Assembly: GCA_039105265.1 (NCBI GenBank)
Contig: JAPFFF010000040.1
Coordinates: forward strand, 62,001-126,000
DNA length: 64,000 nucleotides
Source: Tritrichomonas musculus
Taxonomy: Eukaryota > Parabasalia > Tritrichomonadida > Tritrichomonadidae
Reading direction: 5' to 3'
Shown: positions 40,517 to 50,276 of the stretch, one piece after another
Layout: every line of letters starts with the position of its first letter
Position numbering within the stretch: position 1 is the first letter of the stretch
The notes under the pieces: model-generated
What the model was told of the DNA's origin: nothing
Seen by the model: the letters and a program-made list of their open reading frames with translations, nothing else
Databases searched by the model: none
Position numbers and translations under genes: made by a program

Positions 40517-41578
40517 TTAGATTATACCTCTTTCAATTTTTTTTTTTTATAATTAATTCAATCCTTTTGAATACTTTAATTCAAATTATAAAAACTTTCA
40601 AAACTAAAAATTTCAAAAGAATTCAAATTAACTGAAAAAATAATATCCATTCATTGAAAAAATCTTTTTTGAATAATTTATAGGGGTTTTTTTTTTTACA
40701 AATATCTCTGATTTAAGCCTACGAAAATTTAATATTTTAAATATAAAATTCTAAATTATGTATTAAATTACATAATTACGTTATTCAAACCTGTATTAAC
40801 AAGTGAAATGATAGGATAATTTTAAAAAAAATAGTTTTAAAGGAGCAAGACTTTGGCGGTTATTGAAAATGGTCGTTTCGACTTCATATTGAAATATTAT
40901 ATAGTATATTGGTTTTTAAGCAAACTTTATAAAGACCAGAAAAAAATCTATCGTAGGGGAAAAACATTATTTATGTTTTAAAAATTCATGTTATCAAAAA
41001 TTTAACTTTTCAGAACTACCGTACGAATTTTAATTCTAAACGTTTTTACAGGTTAGAAGTGGTGTAAATACACAGAAATAAATCGATTTATCGACAAATG
41101 AAAGAAAAATATCAAAGTATAAAAATAATTCAAAAAGTTGACAAATTGAACGATATTTTATTTGCGCTACTCAATTTTTTTTATTTTATTCATTTTTTAT
41201 TCTGAATTTACTTATGTATTTAGTTATTTTAGAAATGAAATTTCTGTATATTAAAGATGATAGTCTATTTTATTATTAAAATTTAATAATTAAAAATCAT
41301 AGAACCTCCAAACATCATTAAAATACATAAATATCACAATTAATAGATTTATTCAGCAGATAAATAATTATATTTGCCTGATATGATTATATATAATAAT
41401 TATTTGTTATTATTTTTCAGAGAACTTTGATTTGAATAACTACAAAACTGATGAGGAGAGTAATTGATCGTTTTTTTTTATTTATTTCAATGAATTCAAT
41501 GAATTGTAATTCATAAAAAATTATGGAGGAGATGGTTGTGGCTATATAAATTTAATTTATTTAAATGCTAATTATCAT
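40517..41578. other. Intergenic, between the cyclase start and the BTB-discoidin gene end
   Basis: About 1.06 kb of AT-rich DNA with no coding potential seen. It contains CAAAAAGTT (reverse of AACTTTTTG) at 41131-41139, about 600 bases upstream of the cyclase start. No clear initiator was found at the cyclase ATG. Confidence 0.7.
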
Positions 41579-42627
41579 TTATGATGAGGTTTGAATATTT
41601 CCAAAAAATTCAATTGATGAAAAGAATAATTCATTATTTCCGCTACTATTCAGCCCTGTTTGTCTGATGCGCAGATATCGATAATATTCGTCTTTTTCTA
41701 GATTATTCTTAATTGAAAACGTGTTTTCTGCTCTGTTTTCAAGAAGGCTTTTCTCGTCGGATCGCGTGTCAAGTATTTTCCAATTCTCATTATCATTGGA
41801 GCCCTCAATGCACCAGTGCTGGAGACATTCGTTATTTGCGCCGTAATTTGTCGATCTGATTGAGTAATGAGAAGGCCGCACTTTGTTTTTAATAAAATCG
41901 AAGCTAAGCCAAGATTTTTCATTATTCAATGATTCAAAGACTTGATAATCATCTTCATAGTCAACAACATTTTTCGCTTGCTGATTATCACCACTATGAA
42001 CAGATGAAGATGCGATGCTGATTGCTCCTTCAGTCAAGGCTTTCTTCGAATCTCCATTTCCAAGTTTTGTAATGATTCCTTTGAATCTCTCGTTTGTGTA
42101 CTCGACTTCAATGCAATTGTCATTTTTACGACTTTTTGCCTCAATGTATCTTTTGTTTCTTGCTTCTGGTTTGTTATTTTCTTCAAGAATGAATGACCTG
42201 ATATTCGACCAGAGTTGACTGGTCATTTCATCTGATTCAATATTCTTGATAAACGTCTTTTGTTCGTCACTTTTCAATTCTGAAATCACAACTTCTTCAT
42301 AAAAGTCACTTTTTGTTGGCATTTCATTTTCATTTTCCAAATCTGAATTCAAATAAAGTTCGTTGATGAATTCAAATAATGCTGACTCGTCTTTAATTCT
42401 CAATTGTGGGTTGCTGATGATCAAATAAAGATTCTTTTTGCTCATTTGAAGAAGCTGTTTTTTGTCAATCAAATAAAAATGACTTGAAATGTATTCAATC
42501 AGGCTCTCTTTGCAAAATGGGAGACTCAGATGCGTCGATTGTTTATCATCTTCAATAAATTCGATTATTTTTAAGTATTGCTCAAGATTTTCGGAGCTTT
42601 CGTCAATCGGATAAATTACACTAATTT
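41579..42627 (-). pseudogene. 5'-truncated BTB-BACK plus F5/8C (discoidin) protein
   Basis: The minus-strand frame is open from about 42627 down to the stop at 41579. The upper part (ENLEQYLKIIEFIEDD, CKESLIEYISSHFYLIDKKQLLQM) is the end of a BTB domain and its BACK region. The lower part is an F5/8 type C domain (SWLSFDFIKNKVRP, HWCIEGSNDNENWKILDTR, YYRYLRIRQTG, LFFSSIEFFG). Family members have about 100 more N-terminal residues forming the BTB fold. Here there is no in-frame ATG before the BACK region (first ATG at the MSKKN segment), and the frame runs into a divergent ankyrin gene. It is probably a dead or re-started copy, normally a cullin-adaptor-like or scaffold protein. Confidence 0.7.
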
Positions 42628-44384
42628 CTTTAAAGACAACAAACGAATACTTTTATTACTCATTGAAAATGAAATTATAATAATTGATGAATACATATTT
42701 TCAAAGATAACAAGTACAAAATACGTTTCCATGAATTATCTGGAATATTTTCAACCAGAGATCAGCCCATTTTTAACCACCGAATTAATTAATAAATATA
42801 AAAGCCAAAATCCAGATTTAGCTAAAAAAGATTTTATTGAAAAAATCAAAAATCAAGAAATTACAGATATTTTCTACGAAAAACGAAGAGAAGGCGAAAA
42901 CGACAATTATTTATGCCGAGTTATTCGTGACAATGCAATTGATGATTTTATCATTTTTGAAACTCAAAGTGGTTTGCCGTTAAACTCTTTTATTAAAAGT
43001 TCAATTTTTGAAACAAATTCGTTTTTAATTGAAAATAATCAGACCACTTTAATTGAATATGCAGCCTTTTGTGGATCACTTGACATTTTCAAGCACATTG
43101 TTGTGAATAATGTCAAATTGAAGACATCTATTTGGCTTTATGCAATCCATGGAAGAAACGCAGAAATCATAAAAAATTATCTCGAAGAAAATCATATAGA
43201 ACCGCCCCATTCAGACTATTTAACCGTTTTTAATGAATCAATCGAATGTCATCACAATGAAATTTCAACATATTTTCTTGATAATTTTATAAATAGCCAA
43301 AATTTACAATACAACACTGATTCATGTCGAAGGATCCTTAAAAGTCACAATTATTTCTTTTTCCCTGAAAAAGTGGATAATAAATTTTGGTTTTGCTCTT
43401 TATGTGAATTCAATTATATCATTCTTTTTAAGCTTTTTATACAAGAAGAGAACACTTATATCGATTCCCGAAATGTTTTTAATTATTGTTGTTTTAAATG
43501 ATATTTAAAATCAACAAAATTTTTTAATGAAATTTCACAAATTTTTATTTTTTCATGGAATTTTATTAGATTTTAATTACTCACCATTATTGATTGCTGG
43601 AAATTCTGGCAATTTAGAAATTGTTAAATTATTAATAGAAGCAAAACATATTAATATCAATTATTTGAACATTTGAATCAAAAAAAATTGATGATGTTTT
43701 TTTATCAATCTTTTTAAATGAAGTTTTAAATATGCAATTATTTATTTAATTTAACTTTAACATTTTAATAATATTTTATTGATTTGTGCTTCACGTAATG
43801 GTTATACAAAAATCGTTCAATTACTATTAGCAAAAAAAAGCAATGATATCAAGTTCAAAAACATTTTAAAATCAAAGTTTTTTTTTATTATGTTTTAAAA
43901 TTGATTTTTTATTCATCACATTTAAAATATTTCATGATTTATTTAATTTCTTTTTTAATATTTAATAATGCATCATTGCTCTCAGCTGTAACCAATGGCC
44001 ATATAGAAATTGTTCGGTTATTATTAAAAGAAGATGGTATTGATATCAATTTCAAAAACATTTTAAATCCAAAAAAATTTTAACTATATTCAAGTCAACC
44101 TTTTTTAAAATAAAATTTAAGATTTATTTTTGTTTTATGGGATTTCATAAAAACATTTAATAATACATTTTTAATTTTAGCTACACTTAATGGCCATACA
44201 GAAATTGTTCGATTATTATTAGAACATAAAGACATTGACATCAACATCGAAAACTATGATACAATTTCATTCTTGTTTATTTAATGCAAAAAAGAATACT
44301 GCAAAAAAAATTGCAAGAGAAAAAAAGTATCAAGAAATTGTTGATCTTCTGTCTAAAAAAGAGAAAGAATTGAAAGAGTCATGA
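42625..44384 (+). pseudogene. Exploded ankyrin gene, locus 3, N-terminally truncated
   Basis: The frame from about 42625 encodes the DUF3447/ankyrin region starting at FKDNKRILLLLIENE. The first 90 or so residues found in loci 1 and 2 are missing. It stays open to 43501. Single modules follow at 43578-43673, 43776-43865, 43967-44062 and a terminal one from 44162. The terminal module contains a frameshift at about 44270-44285 before the C-terminal helix (KYQEIVDLLSKKEKEL) that ends at TGA 44384. Spacers are shorter (about 100 bases) than in the other loci. Loss of the start and the frameshift suggest this copy is dead. Its modules nonetheless keep the register and the 96-nt length. Confidence 0.65.
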
Positions 44385-44881
44385 ATTCTAATATTGAATA
44401 CTCGAGCTTTAGCTTATAATTAAACATTTTTTATGCAATTACTATTTATTTTTTTTTTATGAAATCTATTGGTGATAAGCCTATACAATCTTTACGATTA
44501 TAAAGAATGCATTTGCAAAATTCAAAAATTTTAGGCAATCTCTAATCATGATATGAACCCAATTCCGAAAAATTTTTGGCAATCTTTTAAACAAAAAAAA
44601 AAAAAAAAAATAAAAATAAAAATATCTTGATAATTTTTATTTTAATCATAGTTAAAAAAATTTTTTAAGAATAATTCTTATATACATAATTATTTTAAAT
44701 AATAAAAATGTTCAAAAATTATAAAATTTAGTATGATCTAAGCTTGCTAAGTCTCGATTTTCGATATCGATAATTGATCCATTTTTCTGATATCAATATC
44801 AAATCAAAAATTTAATCTCTGATATCAATAATGAATAAATATAAAAGATCGATTATCAATGTTGAAAATTTTTAACGTATC
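44385..44881. other. Intergenic, GATATC-rich, left flank of a MITE
   Basis: AT-rich with no gene. At 44760-44835 the words GATATCAAT and CGATATC recur several times, giving local palindromes. An A-run lies at about 44594-44611. Confidence 0.6.
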
Positions 44882-45889
44882 AAAGGTAATTACACTCTTT
44901 TTAATTCAATTTTTTTTCTGAGAAAAGTTGATGAATATGGAATATTTTTACTTCAAAAATAATAAAATTATTATTTGCCTAGAGACATATTTGATTACAA
45001 AATTTTGGAGCATAATACCTATGAATAATTGATTGACCAATTTTCAAAAAAATATGAGAAAATATGAGGAGTTATTATTTTTTTGTTTTGATACTTTAAA
45101 ATATTATTAATAAAATAAATTCACTTGTAATAAATAAAGCAAATTAAATAATTAACTTTTGTGAAGCTATATATTTATATTTTATTTGTATTTTAATAAA
45201 AAAAACTATTTTTCTTAAAAAATATATTGTAGACTATTTTAAAATTGGATATATTTATATATATTTATAAATTGCATATAAATAAAAAGATTATTTTAAT
45301 TTTTATCTAGGAATTTTCGAGATATAAAGAACACAAAATTTATGGTGAATACAAAAGCTGTTTTAGGTCAATAAAAGAATTTATATCAAAATTGAATGTT
45401 TTTTTTACCTTTCAAAATTTCAAAGCATGAATATATTTAATGATTCAAAATTGAATTCCCAAGTGCAATGTCTCAAAATTGAATTCCCAAGTGCAATGTC
45501 TCAAAATTGAATTCCCAAGTGCAATGTCTCAAAATTGAATTCCCAAGTGCAATGTCTCAAAATTGAATTCCCAAGTGCAATGTCTCAAAATTGAATATTT
45601 TACATTTTTTTATTTATTTATATATAGATAAAAAGAAAAATGAAATTTTAATTTATTATCTGTTATTATTTTATTTTATTTTATCAACTTATTTATCATT
45701 ATTTACAGTCATAAATTATTTTCAATTTAATCAAATAGTAAACCTCTCAAAAATTATAAATTAAAATATCTTGAAAATTCCTAGATAGAATTTTAAAATT
45801 TATTTGATAAAATTTGCTAAATATAAAGTAATTAATTATAATATAATATGCATGGAAATTATCATATACATCAAAGTGTAATTACCTTT
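44882..45889. mobile_element. MITE-like element, 1.0 kb, 15-bp terminal inverted repeats
   Basis: The ends are perfect 15-base inverted repeats: AAAGGTAATTACACT at 44882-44896 and its reverse complement at 45875-45889. Direct repeats AACGTATC flank both ends (44874-44881 and 45890-45897). They extend to 14 bases, TTTAACGTATCAAA, if the terminal AAA/TTT is counted, so target-site duplication length is between 8 and 14. A duplication of 8-11 bases would fit hAT or Mutator-like elements. No transposase is encoded. Inside is a second inverted repeat (45305-45325 with 45766-45786, 20 of 21 bases) around a 28-base tandem array, so the element may be composite. Confidence 0.75.
45445..45598. repeat. 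28-bp tandem repeat, about five copies
   Basis: Units beginning TCAAAATTGAATTCCCAAG and ending in TGCAATGTC repeat five times without visible change, then a partial copy. It lies at the centre of the MITE-like element between its inner inverted repeats, and is non-coding. Confidence 0.95.
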
Positions 45890-45900
45890 AACGTATCAAA

Positions 45901-46598
45901 ATTTTGTAAACTTTTTTAACTGATTACTTCACATATCCGTTATAAAATTAAATAAAAGCTGATTCTTTTACATAATAAGTTAGAATATATTTATTTTATG
46001 CAATTAAAATACTATTTTTAATGATTTTTCAGGTGTTGATTTCGATTAATCAAGATTCGATATCAAAAGAATATTTTTTTTTTTGTATCATATTTCATAC
46101 TTGACTATTCTTTTTTGTATCAAAAGAAAAAAACTTTTCAGAATTTTCTTTAATCGTAATGGACTATTCTTTTACCGATAACTGTCCTATTTATAAAGTT
46201 GTTTATTTGTCTAAATTATTTTATATTTTATTGAGTTATGTTTTAGTCATTAAGGAATTTCCTTATTTATAGGTGGACTCGGAGATGTTCAGGTAAAGAC
46301 CAGATTTAATTTTGTAATGACTAAAACTTTGTTTACTAATACTCATTTTGATTTTCTATGTCTAAAAAGTCTTTTCCTAAATGCCAAAAAAAATTATAAA
46401 TCCAAAAAGTTGCTTTCAAAAAAGTTAAAAAAAAAGTCTTTTACTAAAAGTCACTAAAATATTCCATTGCCTCAAAAGTTGTTTTCAAAAAGTCAAACTT
46501 TTGATTCCTATACCCAGAACTTTTTTAATGTCTTGAATTTATTAATAAAAAGTAAGCAATCAATTAATACCATATCTTTATATAATTAAAAATCACAA
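45901..46598. other. Intergenic, imperfect CAAAAAGT-type repeats
   Basis: No gene. From 46370 to 46520 short words of the type AAAAAGTC/CAAAAAGTTG/TTTTCAAAAAGT recur. CAAAAAGTT, the reverse of the AACTTTTTG motif, lies at 46403-46411. Confidence 0.6.
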
Positions 46599-46912
46599 TT
46601 ATTTTTTAACAAATAGTTTGGGAGGAAAAGATATACGATATTTCTGAATTTCAGTAAATACTTGCATCATGTATTGAGATGTTAAACATAACATATTTTT
46701 TAAAGGAATGTAAAAAGTTGATTTTCGTCTTTTTTTTAGCTTATTTACTGAGTCAATGAATTTTGTATTTAAAAGACGGTAATTTTCTTCATCTTTCTTC
46801 ATTTTGTTAATCGCATTCCTCATCTCAACTTCATCATCACTATAATTAGCATAATAATCATGGACAATTGCTCGAGAAAGATCATATTCTTGACGTAAGA
46901 AGATGATGTTCC
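46599..46912 (-). pseudogene. Unknown protein, C-terminal fragment
   Basis: About 104 minus-strand codons are open from 46912 (WNIIFLRQEYDLSRAIVHDYY) to the stop at 46599 (PPKLFVKK). It is helical, charged and protein-like, but no family is recognised. There is no start codon at its upper end. It stops where a fucosyltransferase-like fragment begins on the other strand, so it looks like a gene piece at a rearrangement junction. Confidence 0.4.
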
Positions 46913-46918
46913 ACCTTT

Positions 46919-47540
46919 TTTATATCCAATTCTCGACCGTTTAAAAATTCCGAAAGATTTGGCTTATTATTACTGGCGTCTTTGTGCCACTTCCTATTTT
47001 TATAGAGAAAATAAATTGGCCAAACAGTGGGTCGATGAACTTGAGGAAGATTACTTGATTAATCCGGTTGATCATTACGACGTCTCCATTCATCTTCGAC
47101 ACGGTGAAAAATCATCGGAAATGAAGCTAGTTGATGGCGCAGAATGCATGGGAATCATTAAAATTATTAAAAAATTATTGAATAAAGATAGATTGAATAT
47201 ATTCGTCAGCAGTGAAGATCGAAGCGTTATTGATTGGTTCTTGAGAAATACTAACGAATCAATAACGTATTTCAATTTCCAGCTTGAAAACTTTTTCCCT
47301 GAAGAATACACTTCTCTGGCAAGCGTCCTCGTTCCTCAAATGCTAGCAAATATGAAGCACTCAATTTTCGCTACATACGTGATTGGAACTATCGGAAGTA
47401 ATTGGAATAGATTATTACTGGAGTTGAGATATACAAATGCTGGTTACGCAAATAATTACTTCTTTGAGGTGGGAAATCATCCTTGCGTTAGTTTGGTTCA
47501 CTGCAATTTCTTAAAAAAGCAATTTGATATGAATTGGTGA
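46919..47540 (+). pseudogene. Alpha-1,6-fucosyltransferase-like (GT23) fragment
   Basis: About 205 codons are open from 46919 (VPPFLYPILDRLKIP). The sequence has the GT23/FUT8-type GDP-binding motif HLRHGEKSSEMKLV, a region like the nucleotide-binding strand (NIFVSSEDRSVIDWFL), and a GTIGSNWNRLLLELR segment corresponding to the conserved (C/G)T-x-S-S-N of FUT8. Normal enzymes have a signal anchor and about 200 more N-terminal residues, absent here. The frame has no ATG before the motif. It is a C-terminal remnant of a Golgi-type glycosyltransferase, or the 3' exon of something unseen. Confidence 0.6.
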
Positions 47541-48009
47541 ATTTTAATTTAATATTTGATTTTGATTAAAATACTATAATTAATCATTTTTTTATTGTTA
47601 GATAAAAGTATTAATTATTTTTGTAAAAGCATAATCCATTTCAAAGCTCAAAAAATTTTTTTCTAATTAAATAAAAGCATCTATAGCTAATTTTAAAATA
47701 TGATGCTCAAAAAGATGAATCAAATGAAAACAAAATGTTAATACTGGTAATGAAATAATCAAAAAAAAAACATTATTAGAATTGTTCTAATATACATTCT
47801 TATACCTTGGAAAAACAAAAAAGCTTAAGCTTAAGATATCTTATATATTCAAAGATAATATAATTATACTTTTTTCTGTTTTCATTTATTCAAAGAAAAA
47901 AAAAAAGAAATAAACTTTTAACTTTTAACTTTTCTTTACCTAAAAATGAAACCCCAATAGATGATTAAAAGAATACAACAAAATATTATAAATTTATTAC
48001 GAAGTCATA
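47541..48009. other. Intergenic between convergent genes
   Basis: AT-rich with AAGCTTAAGCTTAAG-like palindromes at about 47820-47837. No gene is seen. Confidence 0.6.
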
Positions 48010-49980
48010 TTATTCATTTACTCTTCTTTTTAACAATTGATGTATTTCACTTTGCGAAGTTTTCCTTATTAAGACTCTGTAAGGAACTACATCCTTTGGA
48101 TTCGTTATCCTCCATTCCAGCTCGTTGTTGTTGTAATGAGGATCATCTGGTTCGTACATAGTTGTGTTTGGAAATTCAGAGAAAGAATTTGGTCTCACTC
48201 TTACCTGCAAAAGAGAAATGAGAATGTTTTTCTCGGTGCGTTTTTCAGGAGCGGGATCGATGATATTCATACCAGATAGAGATGCATATACGTGTGATGG
48301 AGAGACAAATATTGCATCTGCAAAATTAGAAACGCCATACAATTGTATATTCAACGGTAGTTTGCCAGTTCTGTCACCTAAGAGTTGGCTAGGAAGTTTG
48401 AAGCCGTCTCTGAGAATGGATGGAATGCTTCTGATCTTGACGCCTTTGTATGCGACACACCAGTCCTCCACAAAGTTTTCAACATGAAGTCCAATGCCGA
48501 CAAACCCAACTGGCAAATAATAAGGTTTTCCGCCTCTCATGCTCTGCTTGTTTGGTAGACAATTGTTCCAATTTCGTGAGAATTTCTGGTCAATAAATTC
48601 ATCAGGGAGATTAAGAAGCCTGATAATCTCAGAAGGAGAGTCAGTATCTTTAGATGAAGATGATGCAGAATTTTCTGTATCTTTAGATGAAGATGATGCA
48701 GAATTATCTGTATCCTTAGATGAAGATGATGCAGAATTATCTGTATCTTTTGATGAAGATGATGCAGAATTATCTGTATCCTTAGATGAAGATGATGCAG
48801 AATTATCTGTATTTTTAGATGAAGATGATGCAGAATTATCTGTATCTTTAGATGAAGATGATGCAGAATTATCTGTTGCTGGATTATGTGTTTCTGAGAA
48901 AAGTGCTGTGCATTGTTGCCTGAGTCGACTATTTTCACTCTGCAATCTTTCAATCTCATCTTGGTACTTCTTTTTGGCCATTGCTAATTCAGGGTTGTTG
49001 ATGAAGTCAGCGTATTCACGAACCTTTTGTATATCGACACCTTCCATGTAGAAGTCCTCTTGTTCTGGTTCATTTTCATTGTTATAAACATCAATTTTGA
49101 ATTCACTTTGATTGTAAGCTAACTTTTTGAATATCTCTTCAAATGTTGGCCTTTCGTCAGGATCTCTCGCCCAGCAGCTCTCGATCAGGCTCTTAATTGA
49201 TGGTTTCACTAGTACGTTAAATGAGGGTCTGAAATTTTCTTTTGAAATTTTATTAAGAATATTGATTATGTTGCTTGGGGTGGCCATAGGGTAGGGTACT
49301 CTTTTTGTCACAATTTCATACAAAATTATGCCAAATGAATAAACGTCTGCTTTTTTGTTGTATTGATCTGATTCAATACCTTCTGGAGCCAAATAAAAGA
49401 AGGTACCGTATGGCTGGGATGGATCCATCATTCGATCATGGAGAGTGACCTTTGAGAGTCCAAAATCTGTAATATGGGGATGTAATTGATTATCAAGTAA
49501 AACATTCCCTGGCTTAAGATCTCGATGTACAATTTGCTGTTGATGAAGATACATCATGCCTCGTGCTATTCCTACTAGAATAATTTGGCCAATTGTATTA
49601 TTATATTGACCGTTAGCATTGTTAGCTCGTATTTTTTTAATATAGTCATTAAGCGATCCTTTTTTACAGTACTTCATAAATATTGTGGCATTGTTTTCAT
49701 TGAACACATCTTTTAACGAGTAACCAATAAATTTAATAATTGTAGGATGCTGGAATTGAATCATAAATCCAATTTCTCTATTGACCATTTGCTTGTATTT
49801 TTCTTCATCATCGTCTTCGCGTGGCTTTATTATTTTTGCAACGATTTGTTTTCCAGTTTGAGTATTTTGAACTAAAAAAACTGCACCATATGTTGATGTA
49901 TAAATATGTCGCACAACTGTGTAATCATCAACATTAATCAAAAATCTTCTATAGTCTGAATTGCTTTCTTGGTTTTCTAT
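48010..49980 (-). CDS. TKL-type kinase fused to a PARP/ART-like C-terminal domain
   Basis: The kinase domain occupies the first 280 residues. Its glycine loop is unusual (IYTSTYGAVFLV, missing the first Gly). The rest is complete: VAKIIKP, HRDLKPGNVLL, DFGLSK, APEGI and the DERPTFEEI end. A short coiled coil (ERLQSENSRLRQQ) and eight 11-residue SSSSKDTDNSA repeats follow. The last 200 residues form another domain (GGKPYYLPVGFVGIGLHVE, WCVAYKGVKIRSIPSILRDG, FADAIFVSPSHVYAS, NNELEWRI). Its order of strands resembles PARP-type ADP-ribosyltransferases (H-G-T, Y, E), with Lys where the His would be; this is inference. The frame is open up to a stop before 49980 but has no ATG in front of the kinase domain. 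ATA at 49980-49978 stands where MENQE... would begin. The start may be lost, non-AUG or upstream across a splice. Confidence 0.75.
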   Translation of the reverse strand: MENQESNSDYRRFLINVDDYTVVRHIYTSTYGAVFLVQNTQTGKQIVAKIIKPREDDDEEKYKQMVNREIGFMIQFQHPTIIKFIGYSLKDVFNENNATIFMKYCKKGSLNDYIKKIRANNANGQYNNTIGQIILVGIARGMMYLHQQQIVHRDLKPGNVLLDNQLHPHITDFGLSKVTLHDRMMDPSQPYGTFFYLAPEGIESDQYNKKADVYSFGIILYEIVTKRVPYPMATPSNIINILNKISKENFRPSFNVLVKPSIKSLIESCWARDPDERPTFEEIFKKLAYNQSEFKIDVYNNENEPEQEDFYMEGVDIQKVREYADFINNPELAMAKKKYQDEIERLQSENSRLRQQCTALFSETHNPATDNSASSSSKDTDNSASSSSKNTDNSASSSSKDTDNSASSSSKDTDNSASSSSKDTDNSASSSSKDTENSASSSSKDTDSPSEIIRLLNLPDEFIDQKFSRNWNNCLPNKQSMRGGKPYYLPVGFVGIGLHVENFVEDWCVAYKGVKIRSIPSILRDGFKLPSQLLGDRTGKLPLNIQLYGVSNFADAIFVSPSHVYASLSGMNIIDPAPEKRTEKNILISLLQVRVRPNSFSEFPNTTMYEPDDPHYNNNELEWRITNPKDVVPYRVLIRKTSQSEIHQLLKRRVNE

Positions 49981-50265
49981 AATTTTTTAATTGATAATAA
50001 ATATCGGTCAATATTGAATAATTCTAATATTCAAGCATCTTTAAGAATTTTTTCTGAATCATTGGATTGCTATATAAAAAACTAAATTTTTGCAAAAAAA
50101 TAAAAAAAAAATATAAATTATTTTTAATTATTTTTGAATGTTAAACAAATATAAAATATTTTTATTAAGATTTTTATTAAAAATACAACATATATTCCAA
50201 GAAATGATAACTATTGAATTCAAATAGTATAAAAAAAGTTGAAATAAATTAAATCAAGGTCTGAT
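49981..50265. other. Divergent intergenic region
   Basis: This separates the kinase-ART gene (minus) from the hydrolase gene (plus). It is AT-rich, and the only recognisable signal is the initiator of the hydrolase gene at 50266. Confidence 0.6.
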
Positions 50266-50270
50266 TCATT
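50266..50270 (+). promoter_or_regulatory. Initiator (Inr) TCATT of the hydrolase gene
   Basis: TCATT at 50266-50270 matches the trichomonad Inr. The predicted first transcribed base, A 50268, gives a 9-base 5' UTR before ATG 50277, in the range known for these protists. Confidence 0.6.
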
Positions 50271-50276
50271 TAAAAA

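Noticed and set aside
42472-42472. Start of the BTB-discoidin gene at 42472
   Set aside because: The codon there is TTG, and the frame continues upstream with clear BTB/BACK sequence to about 42627, so this is not the gene start.
45445-45598. Possible CRISPR-like array
   Set aside because: The 28-base units follow each other without unique spacers. It is a plain tandem repeat in a eukaryotic setting.
48539-49051. Plus-strand frame with SVSLDEDDAELS repeats
   Set aside because: It is the opposite-strand shadow of the Ser-rich 11-residue repeats in the kinase-ART gene.
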